From NCBI GenBank assembly GCA_964630595.1, contig CAZVVT010000002.1:222563-286562 (forward strand): DNA of 64,000 nucleotides, in the 5' to 3' direction. A program made the position numbers and the translations under genes. The notes beneath the pieces are model-generated. The model was not told where the DNA came from, ran no database searches, and saw only the letters and a list, made by a program, of their open reading frames with translations. Origin of the DNA: CAZVVT01 sp964630595 (GTDB lineage: Bacteria > Chlamydiota > Chlamydiia > Chlamydiales > VFKH01). Shown one piece after another: positions 17,005 to 24,821 of the stretch. Numbering within the stretch: the first letter of the stretch is position 1; the number at the start of each line of letters is the position of its first letter.

Positions 17005-18218
17005 CCCTATCCCTTGATTGGATTGAAGAGATCAAGCAGGAACTTTTTGATCTTGGACAACCTCCCATCGTTCCACAAATCCCTGGGCTTTCTCTCGAGA
17101 GTGTTGCAAGCAAGCTCTCTGCACAACTCGGGCTTGCCCTGACTCTCTCCTTGGGCGATGCCAAGCCGGTGGAAAACAGCTCTCTCTATGCGCAGATGCG
17201 CGTGGTCGCTATCTCTTTAAATGCACCTGCCGCTCCTCTTTTTGTCGCGATCGAGCAAAGTAACTTTGAGCAGATCGTCTCTTGGCTTCTCTCCGGAGAT
17301 GTAGCGGCCGCGGCGCAGGTGAAGGGGTCGCTGCAGGAAAACTTTGTGCAGATTCTCACCACTGCCACGCTGCAGTCCATTGCCCTTCCCTCTCTGAGCA
17401 TTCTCAGTTTAGAAGCAAAACTGCCTTCTGAACCCATGGTAACGCAGGCTTTGCAAATCAGCTGCGGCGGCAAAACAGCGCAGATCACTCTTTTACTAAC
17501 GCGTAGCTTTCGCACGCACATGGAGCAGCAGATCAGCGCGGAGGGTCAGCGCGCTTTACAGCTCTCTCTTCCCTCGAGCAAGATTGCCCTGGCCATGCGC
17601 ATGGCACTCGAGCTGGTTCCTCTCACCGCCGATGACCTCGTTCATTTTACCCCCGGAGCTTTCCTGCGCCTAGAAAGAGCAGGACCCGCCGAGGAACAAA
17701 CCGTCCAACTGATGCTGGGGCGCCGCGCCTTCTTTGCTGCAAAGGCAAAAGGCGATAAGCTCCGCATTACCGCCGTGGCAGACCCGGTGGAGGAGAACCG
17801 CATGACTACCCCCGACCCAAACCAGCCGCCTGCTGACAACGAAAAACTCTTTCGAGGTGAAGATGAGGAGTTCTTTGTGGAGGATGCCGAACTAGCCAAG
17901 GTTCTCGAGCAAGAGGGCCACGCCCCTGCCACTGCAACTCCTGCTAAAGCTGCCCCTGCTGCTGCACCGAAACCACTTGCCGCTGCTGCCCCCAAACCCA
18001 TTGTGCAGCCGACCGATGTGCCGATTGTAGCCGAAGTGGTCATTGGCTACTTGCGCGTTACCGTTGGCGATCTTCTGCAAATGGGCACAGGAGCCACCTA
18101 CAACTTAAGTCAGGCTATCAGCAATAACGTCGACATTGTTGTCGGAGGCAAGCGCATTGCGAAAGGAGAGTTGGTGAAGAGCGGCGATCTTCTCGGCGTT
18201 CGCATCACTTCCCTATGA
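17001..18218 (+). CDS. cdsQ: T3SS C-ring protein CdsQ (SctQ)
   Basis: 405 residues. The C-terminal ~65 residues form a SpoA/FliN-type domain (EVVIGYLRVTVGDLLQMGTG ending GDLLGVRITSL). An acidic stretch and an Ala/Pro linker (about residues 285-335) precede it. The N-terminal part carries the CesT/FliM-like middle region of SctQ proteins. CdsQ builds the cytoplasmic sorting platform under the export gate and contacts CdsD and the ATPase complex. ATGA overlaps join it to both cdsP and the kinase gene. An internal start producing only the SpoA domain, as in YscQ, was looked for but no clear site was seen. Confidence 0.88.
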   Translation: MTLSLDWIEEIKQELFDLGQPPIVPQIPGLSLESVASKLSAQLGLALTLSLGDAKPVENSSLYAQMRVVAISLNAPAAPLFVAIEQSNFEQIVSWLLSGDVAAAAQVKGSLQENFVQILTTATLQSIALPSLSILSLEAKLPSEPMVTQALQISCGGKTAQITLLLTRSFRTHMEQQISAEGQRALQLSLPSSKIALAMRMALELVPLTADDLVHFTPGAFLRLERAGPAEEQTVQLMLGRRAFFAAKAKGDKLRITAVADPVEENRMTTPDPNQPPADNEKLFRGEDEEFFVEDAELAKVLEQEGHAPATATPAKAAPAAAPKPLAAAAPKPIVQPTDVPIVAEVVIGYLRVTVGDLLQMGTGATYNLSQAISNNVDIVVGGKRIAKGELVKSGDLLGVRITSL

Positions 18219-19801
18219 GCACCGTAGATTTCTTCAAACAGCCCACACTGGTTGAAGGAAGCCAGCCTCACACAGCAGATGTGCCCCTTCCACGGCAGAT
18301 CGGCCCCTACACCATCGAGTCCTTGCTCGACACGGGAGGCATGAGCCTTCTCTATCTCGCCATCCACCCTGAGACGCACGAACCGGTCATCATCAAAGTT
18401 CTCTCGCCCAAGTTCGTCTCTCATCCTGAAGTAGTTTCCCGCTTCCTCCAAGAGTCGCAAATCATTGCGATGACCGACCACCCCAACATCGTCAAACTCT
18501 ACAACCAAGGGGAATGGGAGGGAGGCCTCTACATCGCCATGGAGTTCATCCAGGGCATCTCGCTGCGCCAGATGATCATTCAAAACGCACTGACTCTCAA
18601 GCGCGCACTTGAAATCGTTTTGCAAATCGCCTACGCCCTCTTTCACCTCCATGCCCACGGCGTCATCCACCGCGACCTCAAGCCGGAAAACATTATTTTG
18701 ACCGAATCGGGCGGAGTTAAGGTCATCGATTTCGGCATCGCGCAACTTCACGAAGAAAAAGAGATTGCTCCGGCAGCAAAAGTGATGGGCACGCCCATCT
18801 ATATGAGTCCTGAGCAGCGCACCTCTGCAGAAAATGTCGGCTACACGGCCGATATCTATTCCCTCGGTGTTATCACTTACGAATTGGCCCTGGGCAAACT
18901 CTCTCACGGCAACATCCACCTCTCACTTCTTCCGCTTGGACTGCAAAAAATTCTGCAGCAAGCGCTGCAACCCGATCCAGCCAAACGCTACCAAGACATC
19001 GTCGACTTCATCACCGATGTCTCTAACTACCTCGAATCTCCCGAGTTCACCTCCGAATCCGGCACGGGCAACGTCGTCGGCGCTCTCTACGAAGACATCC
19101 GCTCTGCGCAAACGCGCTTTCTCTCTCCGCAGCCGCCCGATTGGCCCAAAATTGAGCTCGGCTTCACCCAATCCAGCAACCTCGCCATTACCTCGGCCTA
19201 CACAGCCTTCTTCACCCTTCCCGACAGCTCCTATGCCATCGTCCTCGCGCAACCCGTCGCCACAGGCGCCGGCGGCCTACTCTGCTCGTGCATTCTCAAA
19301 GGCCTCTTCCTCAATCTCCAAAACACCCTCCACAATCCCCCCGCCCTCGCCACGCAGCTGAACACTCTCTTCTACACTCACTTTGAAGATCAGATCTTGC
19401 TGCTCAGTCTCCTGATACTCGACCCCGCTCGCCAAATGCTGCGCTACCTCTCCTGCGGCTTCGGTCCCCTCTGGATCACTCAAAACGGCCGCGTCAAACA
19501 GCTCAGCGCCGACAACATCGCCCTCGGTATCACCGGCGACACAGAGTTCGTCGAAGTCAGCAGCCCCTGGAGCACAGGCGACCGCCTTCTTCTGCACTCT
19601 TACAAAGTTTTAGAAAACCACGAAGGCGCTGCCAGCTCTCCCCGCGAAGAAGAGCTCAAAGCCGCTCTCCTCGAAACTCTCTTCCTCGCCCCTCAAAAGC
19701 AGGTCGAAGCGATCCTGCGCAAAATTCAACCCGCTCCCAGCACCAACGAAGGCTTCGAAAGCGCCTCCACCTGCTTGATTAGCGTCGGCCGCAAAGCGTA
19801 A
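18215..19801 (+). CDS. pkn5: Ser/Thr protein kinase, Pkn5-like, with C-terminal phosphatase-like domain
   Basis: 528 residues. The kinase domain (~28-275) has a Gly-loop region DTGGMSLLYLAI, the beta3 Lys in VIIKVLS, the catalytic loop HRDLKPENIIL, DFG (VIDFGIAQL) and a GTPIYMSPEQ activation segment, so it should be active. The C-terminal ~230 residues resemble a SpoIIE/RsbU PP2C-like fold (SCGFGPLWITQNGRVKQLS, STGDRLLLHS), but the expected metal-binding Asp after the first strands is replaced (VLAQPVATGAGG). That half is probably catalytically dead. Position between cdsQ and cdsC matches CT673 (Pkn5). Likely substrates are T3SS components such as the FHA protein CdsD (inference). Confidence 0.85.
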   Translation: MSTVDFFKQPTLVEGSQPHTADVPLPRQIGPYTIESLLDTGGMSLLYLAIHPETHEPVIIKVLSPKFVSHPEVVSRFLQESQIIAMTDHPNIVKLYNQGEWEGGLYIAMEFIQGISLRQMIIQNALTLKRALEIVLQIAYALFHLHAHGVIHRDLKPENIILTESGGVKVIDFGIAQLHEEKEIAPAAKVMGTPIYMSPEQRTSAENVGYTADIYSLGVITYELALGKLSHGNIHLSLLPLGLQKILQQALQPDPAKRYQDIVDFITDVSNYLESPEFTSESGTGNVVGALYEDIRSAQTRFLSPQPPDWPKIELGFTQSSNLAITSAYTAFFTLPDSSYAIVLAQPVATGAGGLLCSCILKGLFLNLQNTLHNPPALATQLNTLFYTHFEDQILLLSLLILDPARQMLRYLSCGFGPLWITQNGRVKQLSADNIALGITGDTEFVEVSSPWSTGDRLLLHSYKVLENHEGAASSPREEELKAALLETLFLAPQKQVEAILRKIQPAPSTNEGFESASTCLISVGRKA

Positions 19802-19933
19802 AAAAACACCTACACTTTTTTCACTCACTGACATTCTTTATCGCTTTAGGTGGCTCTATTCTGCGCTCGACATTTATTGGCGATCTATGCCACAAAAGGA
19901 GGTTCCAGCTTTGCCTCAAGGAAATCATTGACT

Positions 19934-22900
19934 GTGAGACAGTTACTAGCTAAACGTTCGCTAACAGCGGCACTTCTGGTCCTTTCCCTCTCTGTGGCAA
20001 GCTCTATGCCCGCTCAGCTCACGCCCCCCTCGGGACAGCTGAAAAGGCTTCAGACTCATACAGATGCGTTGCAAAACCCCTCCACTCCCAGTGGCTACCG
20101 AATCAATTTTAACAACGTCTCGGTCTCGGAGTTCTTGCGCTTTGTATCGAGGATTTCCGGGCAGAACTTCGTTTTCCAAGAATCCGATGTCCAATTCACC
20201 GTAACGGTGGTCTCCGAAGATCCCGTTCCCGCCGATCAGGTCCTTTCCGTCATGATGCAGGTGCTGCGCGTGCATGGCTTGTCGATTGCGCAGCAAGGCG
20301 ACAGCGTGGTGATCTACAAAGACGCCAGCATTGCCAAGATCGGCGGCGTGAATGCCGCTGATGCCGCCCTCGTTACGGCTGTGATTCATGTTGATTTCAT
20401 GACTCCTGAAAAAGCAGCCAGTGTCATCACTCCCCTGCTTTCCGGACAGGCGTTGGTGGATTCTTCTCCAGCAACGAACCAGGTGATCATCACCGACATT
20501 AAGGGAAACGTCGACAGCGCCAAGCAATTGATTGCTGCACTCGATCAACCCTTTGAATCCCTCGATGTACTGACCTTCATCCCCACCAATGGATCATCCG
20601 TCACGCTGGGTCCTATCGCACAAAAAGTTCTCGCTCCTATCGCAGCAGCGCAAGGCGTGCCTCTGACGTTGGTGCAACAGCCTTCAACCAATACGATTTT
20701 TCTCGTCGTGAACAAGGGCTTGGCGCAGAAGGCGATGCAGATTTTGCAAGCTCTCGACCAGCCCGGCAGCCACACCGATCTCTTCAGCAACCCCAACATC
20801 AACGTCGATGTGCTGCTCTATCAGCCTAAGTTCTTGAAAGGCGCAGCGCTGATTCCCCTCGCTCAGCAGATTCTGCAGCCGATTGCGGAGATGGAGCAGG
20901 TTCCCTTCAAAATGACCCTACAGGGGTCTACAGGGACCATTTTCATCACCTCCACGACCGCCTTTAACCAGCGCGCTCAAGCGGTTTTGATTTCGCTCGA
21001 TCAACACAGCGACGATCTCTCTTTAGATATCCCCCTCGATCAGCAACCGTTCGAAATTGCTACCTACACTCCCACAGAAGCTCGGCCAGAATCTCTTGCC
21101 GCTGTTGCCACGCAAATCCTGACTCCCATCGCGCAAAAGGAGGGAGTTGCATTCAACATTGTCGTGCAGGCTTCCACACAAACTCTCTACATCAGCTCGA
21201 CAAAACCCTTTATCCCCCGCATCTTAGAGCTCCTTAAAAACTTAGACCAGCCCTCCGACGACGCCTCTCTTGACACTCCCATTGGACAGCAGCCGGTGGA
21301 AATCGCCTCGTATGTTCCCACCTATGCAAAACCCGAGACGCTGGCTGCGGTAGCAACGCAGATTTTGAATCCCATCGCACAAAAAGATGGAGTTACCTTT
21401 CACATCGTTGTCCAAGCAGCGACGAACACTCTGTACAGCAGCGCCCCCCGCTCTTTCAATCTGCGCGTACTCGATTTACTCAAAACACTCGACCAGCCTG
21501 GCAAATGGACAACGATCGCGCAAACCCCCACCACGATTGAGGTCGTCAGCTTCACACCGCAGTACAACTCTCCCGAAACACTGCTGCCTGTGGCACAAAA
21601 GATTTTGCAACCTCTTGCAGATTCTGAAAAAGTTCCCTTTATCATGGTGGTGCAGCCCACCACAAAGACGCTTTTTATCGCCTCTACCCACGACTTTGAT
21701 CAGCGCAGTCTTGATCTGCTCAAGCAGCTCGATATGCAGCCCTCTTCTCAAGACAACGGCCCCTCCAAAGCCGTCACTGTGGAAGTAGCCTCCTATCAAC
21801 CGCAATACCTCCCCGCCGATACCCTTCTTCACCTCGCCCAAAAGATCCTCGGCCCCATTGCGCTCTCAGAAGGGTTGCCCTTCAGCATGACCGTGCAAGA
21901 GTCGACCAATGTGATCTTCATCACTTCAACCGGTGATTTCAATGCTCGCGTGGTTAGTGTTCTTGCTGCATTGGACCAACAAGGTGAGGGCTCGAAAGAT
22001 CTCTCGCCTTCGAATATCGATACAACCGCTTTCTGGGTCTACAAACTGCAGTACCAAACAGGCGACCAGATCCAAATCGCATTGCATACGATGGGCGGCA
22101 ATATGCAAGCCACCACGGGCGGCAATGCCGATCTGATTGCTGCCATCAACAACAGCGTCTGGCTCATGCCCACCAACTCCTTCCTCTTTACAGGAACCGA
22201 GTCGGCCATCGCACGCATGAAACTCCTCATGCCGCAGCTCGACGTTCCCTCGCGCCAAATCTATGTCGAGGTGCTCATCATCCAAACGAGCTTGTCCAAC
22301 TCGCTCAACTTTGGTGTGCAAATCGGCGGCTTGATCCAAAACACCAAGCCCGGTGGCGGATCCTTTACCCTCAACGGCGGTAATTTCACCGGCATCACCC
22401 CTCCGGCGACCGGTTTCCCAGCGACCTTCCAAGACCCTGCCACAGCGGGAACGACCACAGCGCCCACCCTTCCCATGGTCAATGGTTTTAACCTCGGCTC
22501 CATCGGTGATTTCATCTGGCACAACGGCCAAATTATCGGCTCTTTGGGCGAGCTTGTGCAGGCGGTACAAAACGAGGCCGATACGAAGTTGATCATGAAC
22601 CCCAAGATCATTGCGGTGGACAACCACCAAGCTAAGGTCTTTGTGGGCAGCAACATCCCCTACTCCACAGCTAACGTGCAGATCCAGGCAGCGAACAATA
22701 GTACGGGATTCAACGTCGACTATCGCGACATTGGTATCGAATTGTCGGTGACACCGACTCTTGGGCCCGGCGATATCATCACCTTGGATATCAACCAAGA
22801 AATCGATGCGATCGACCAAAGTCAGTCTCAGTCCATCGACACAGCGAACGGCAACTTCCCCACACCCACCACCACCAAGCTCTCCACCGCGACGCGTTTG

Positions 22901-23383
22901 CATGTGCCCAATGGTCACTTCGTTGTATTGAGCGGAATGATTCAGAACTCCAAAGACTACAGCAATTCCGCCGTCCCCTGCCTGGGGTGCATCCCCTATT
23001 TGGGAGCCGGTTTTAGCAACCAGGCCCAGACCTACACGAAAACCAATACGATTATTTTCATCCACCCCCGCATCATGGATACGCCCAGACAGCAAACTGA
23101 CGTCTCCAACTACGAGGGCGATGAGTTCTGCCAAAACTCCAAAGTGGACTTCTGCGACATCAATTGGAAGTCCAACGATCCCAAGAAGAAGTTCATTAAA
23201 CCCTGCGATACGATCTGCGACGATCTGCCTACGGGCACCTGCAAGGGCCCCTCCCAAGTGGCTAAACCGCGCGGCTCCACACCGCCTCCCTGCCCACCCA
23301 GAGAACGTCCCAAGCCACCACGCCGCCCCGGAGCCTCTTCTCCTCAGCCGCCCTGTTCGAAGCCCCCCAAACGCCCTCAGTAA
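19934..23383 (+). CDS. cdsC: T3SS outer-membrane secretin CdsC (SctC)
   Basis: 1149 residues. The GTG at 19934 is chosen because it directly precedes a signal peptide (MRQLLAKRSLTAALLVLSLS) and has AAGGAAA 9 nt upstream; the frame is open further 5'. Order: signal; N0/N1 domains (NNVSVSEFLRFVSRISGQNF); six tandem N-type repeats (nt 20561-21985); C-terminal secretin barrel (~residues 770-1050, including VDNHQAKVFVGSNIPYS and LSGMIQNSKD); then a Cys- and Pro-rich tail of ~95 residues. Secretins form the outer-membrane ring through which the needle passes. It is longer than the ~920 residues I recall for C. trachomatis CdsC, largely because of the repeats. It ends the operon that began at 10122. 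Confidence 0.93.
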   Translation: MRQLLAKRSLTAALLVLSLSVASSMPAQLTPPSGQLKRLQTHTDALQNPSTPSGYRINFNNVSVSEFLRFVSRISGQNFVFQESDVQFTVTVVSEDPVPADQVLSVMMQVLRVHGLSIAQQGDSVVIYKDASIAKIGGVNAADAALVTAVIHVDFMTPEKAASVITPLLSGQALVDSSPATNQVIITDIKGNVDSAKQLIAALDQPFESLDVLTFIPTNGSSVTLGPIAQKVLAPIAAAQGVPLTLVQQPSTNTIFLVVNKGLAQKAMQILQALDQPGSHTDLFSNPNINVDVLLYQPKFLKGAALIPLAQQILQPIAEMEQVPFKMTLQGSTGTIFITSTTAFNQRAQAVLISLDQHSDDLSLDIPLDQQPFEIATYTPTEARPESLAAVATQILTPIAQKEGVAFNIVVQASTQTLYISSTKPFIPRILELLKNLDQPSDDASLDTPIGQQPVEIASYVPTYAKPETLAAVATQILNPIAQKDGVTFHIVVQAATNTLYSSAPRSFNLRVLDLLKTLDQPGKWTTIAQTPTTIEVVSFTPQYNSPETLLPVAQKILQPLADSEKVPFIMVVQPTTKTLFIASTHDFDQRSLDLLKQLDMQPSSQDNGPSKAVTVEVASYQPQYLPADTLLHLAQKILGPIALSEGLPFSMTVQESTNVIFITSTGDFNARVVSVLAALDQQGEGSKDLSPSNIDTTAFWVYKLQYQTGDQIQIALHTMGGNMQATTGGNADLIAAINNSVWLMPTNSFLFTGTESAIARMKLLMPQLDVPSRQIYVEVLIIQTSLSNSLNFGVQIGGLIQNTKPGGGSFTLNGGNFTGITPPATGFPATFQDPATAGTTTAPTLPMVNGFNLGSIGDFIWHNGQIIGSLGELVQAVQNEADTKLIMNPKIIAVDNHQAKVFVGSNIPYSTANVQIQAANNSTGFNVDYRDIGIELSVTPTLGPGDIITLDINQEIDAIDQSQSQSIDTANGNFPTPTTTKLSTATRLHVPNGHFVVLSGMIQNSKDYSNSAVPCLGCIPYLGAGFSNQAQTYTKTNTIIFIHPRIMDTPRQQTDVSNYEGDEFCQNSKVDFCDINWKSNDPKKKFIKPCDTICDDLPTGTCKGPSQVAKPRGSTPPPCPPRERPKPPRRPGASSPQPPCSKPPKRPQ
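20561..21985 (+). repeat. six tandem ~82-residue repeats in the secretin
   Basis: Repeat starts are near 20561, 20797, 21046, 21292, 21537 and 21779 (period 236-249 nt). Each has the same order: a short strand (such as EIASYVPTYA), PxxLxxxAxxIL(x)PIA, a (V/L)PF-type strand, a Q(A/P/E)(S/T)T(N/K)T(L/I)(F/Y) strand, and a helix ending LDQ. This is the pattern of secretin N-domains (KH-like fold). Repeats 3 and 4 are the most alike and suggest recent duplication. Confidence 0.85.
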
Positions 23384-24241
23384 ATGCGCAAGCTCGCCCT
23401 ATTGCTTCTCTTAAGCGCCTGCACCTGCCCTCCCATCCCCTTTTACCCTCAGTGCACCTACACGCCCGAAAGCTGCCACGTACACTCCCACTCTCCCACC
23501 CTACCCGCCACCTCTTTGGAAGAACGCGTCGGTGATGCTTTCGCGCACGATAGGGACTTCCCCAATGCCGTAGCCGCCTTCCGCAGAGCCCAAATCATTG
23601 ACCAATGCGACTGCACCTATAAAATCTTGCTGACCTACTATCTCGACCAAAAGTACTGCGAAGCGCTGCGCCTCTTTCGCCAAGCCCGTCCACGTCCCTC
23701 GCGCGATCTCAGTGTGATTCTCTTCGATCTGGGCATCAAAACGTGCAACCCCCAACTCAGCAGCAACTCCCTTACCCTACTGCGCCAAAGCGATCCCGCC
23801 TTAGCAGACAAGTTAGCCCTCTACGCGGCTGTCTCGAGCGGCCACCTTGCGCAAGCAGCGCATATGCCTGGAGCTCCGCGCTACTTCAAAACCCTTTTGA
23901 ATGAATATTGCTGCTGCACAAAGTCGGTCAACCAAGCGCGCGTCCTCAATGCCGTCCTGCCCGGTGCCGGCTACATGTACGTGGGCCAAGTCAGCACGGG
24001 CATCACGGCCATCCTCATCAACGCGCTCTTCATCGCCGCTACCGTGCAGTTTGCCAAACACCAAAACGTACCCGCCGCCATCATCTTCGGCAGTCTTGAA
24101 ATGGGCTGGTACATCGGCGGCATCTGGGGCGCCGGCCGCGCCGCTGCGCAATACAACGAAGCGATCTACGAACGCATCGCCCGCAAAGCCCTCGACCAAG
24201 AACGGCTCTACCCTATCCTCAACATCGACTATGCGTTTTAG
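23384..24241 (+). CDS. Cys-rich lipoprotein with TPR-like and DUF5683-like regions
   Basis: 285 residues starting MRKLALLLLLSACTC, where LSAC is a lipobox, so lipid attachment to Cys-13 is likely. The middle part has two helix pairs resembling TPRs (FPNAVAAFRRAQ, YCEALRLFRQAR). The C-terminal part has LPGAGYMYVGQ followed by two hydrophobic stretches, the pattern of DUF5683-type membrane proteins. Cys residues are frequent, including CCC. It starts at the base after the cdsC stop and overlaps the YidD-like gene by 11 nt, so it is probably co-transcribed. Proteins of this type next to YidD occur in several bacteria; the function is unknown. Confidence 0.7.
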   Translation: MRKLALLLLLSACTCPPIPFYPQCTYTPESCHVHSHSPTLPATSLEERVGDAFAHDRDFPNAVAAFRRAQIIDQCDCTYKILLTYYLDQKYCEALRLFRQARPRPSRDLSVILFDLGIKTCNPQLSSNSLTLLRQSDPALADKLALYAAVSSGHLAQAAHMPGAPRYFKTLLNEYCCCTKSVNQARVLNAVLPGAGYMYVGQVSTGITAILINALFIAATVQFAKHQNVPAAIIFGSLEMGWYIGGIWGAGRAAAQYNEAIYERIARKALDQERLYPILNIDYAF

Positions 24242-24506
24242 CCTCTTCCTTCTCCCTCTTGCCCTCTTCGCTGACCTCACCTACCCGATCGAGTTCTTCC
24301 AAGAGCGTATCTCCCCCATCGACGGCGTCCGTTCCCACTACCGCCCCAGCTCCTCGCAGTACACCAAAGAGGCCATCCGCCGCTACGGCCTGCCCTGGGG
24401 CGTCATCATGGGCTGCGACCGCCTCATGCGCGAAAACAGCGACGAATGGCTCTATCCCCCCATCGACGAACCCCCTTTCCGCTTCAAATACGACCCTGTT
24501 CGCTAA
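24231..24506 (+). CDS. yidD: divergent YidD (membrane protein insertion efficiency factor)
   Basis: 91 residues, ATG at 24231 overlapping the end of the preceding gene. It keeps the YidD pattern FFQERISPIDG, RPSSSQYTKEAIRRYG and GVIMGCDRLMR. In the family the central motif is normally CRFxPSCSxY; here both Cys positions are Ser or another residue. There is a hydrophobic N-terminus (MRFSLFLLPLALFADLTYP) that looks like a signal peptide rather than the amphipathic helix of cytosolic YidD. This may be a secreted or periplasmic variant. A longer upstream frame exists but is only a shadow of the lipoprotein gene. Confidence 0.7.
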   Translation: MRFSLFLLPLALFADLTYPIEFFQERISPIDGVRSHYRPSSSQYTKEAIRRYGLPWGVIMGCDRLMRENSDEWLYPPIDEPPFRFKYDPVR

Positions 24507-24522
24507 AACAGGACAAGCTCTT

Positions 24523-24810
24523 TTATTTAGGGGAATGTGACTCAGCAGCTCTTTGCATGCACACTGCATAAGCTTCTCTCGCTCCACTGAGCTTTGAACA
24601 ATCCGGACCGTGGAGAGCTTTTACTTTTGCTAAGGCCTTGAATTCTGAAGCGCATGTGTGTTTGCACTCTTCTAGTCGGATAGCCGCAGCGCGTGCCAGC
24701 TCTCCTGCGTGTGCACAAGCCACGCTATCTCTTTTTCCATGACAGGGCTTGAACGCTGAAGCGGCGCGAAAAGCAGTTGCACTATCCTCTCTACACGGAC
24801 TAACAAACAT
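24523..24810 (-). CDS. small Cys-rich hypothetical protein
   Basis: 95 residues with seven Cys (6, 23, 32, 49, 53, 71, 84) and the remainder helical and Ala/Lys-rich. The spacing C-x8-C, C-x3-C and C-x12-C resembles helical hairpins stapled by disulfides, and the segment beginning CHGKRDSVAC looks partly repeated around HGPDC. No signal peptide is visible. It follows the ABC transporter gene by 11 nt on the same strand, so it may be co-transcribed. No clear Shine-Dalgarno site. I do not recognise it. Confidence 0.5.
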   Translation of the reverse strand: MFVSPCREDSATAFRAASAFKPCHGKRDSVACAHAGELARAAAIRLEECKHTCASEFKALAKVKALHGPDCSKLSGAREAYAVCMQRAAESHSPK

Positions 24811-24821
24811 CTCTGGCTCTC

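Noticed and set aside
21926..23257. 443-codon open frame antisense to the secretin barrel
   Set aside because: It is fully inside cdsC, is Gly/Arg/Val-rich as expected of a reverse-frame shadow, and shows no recognisable domain.
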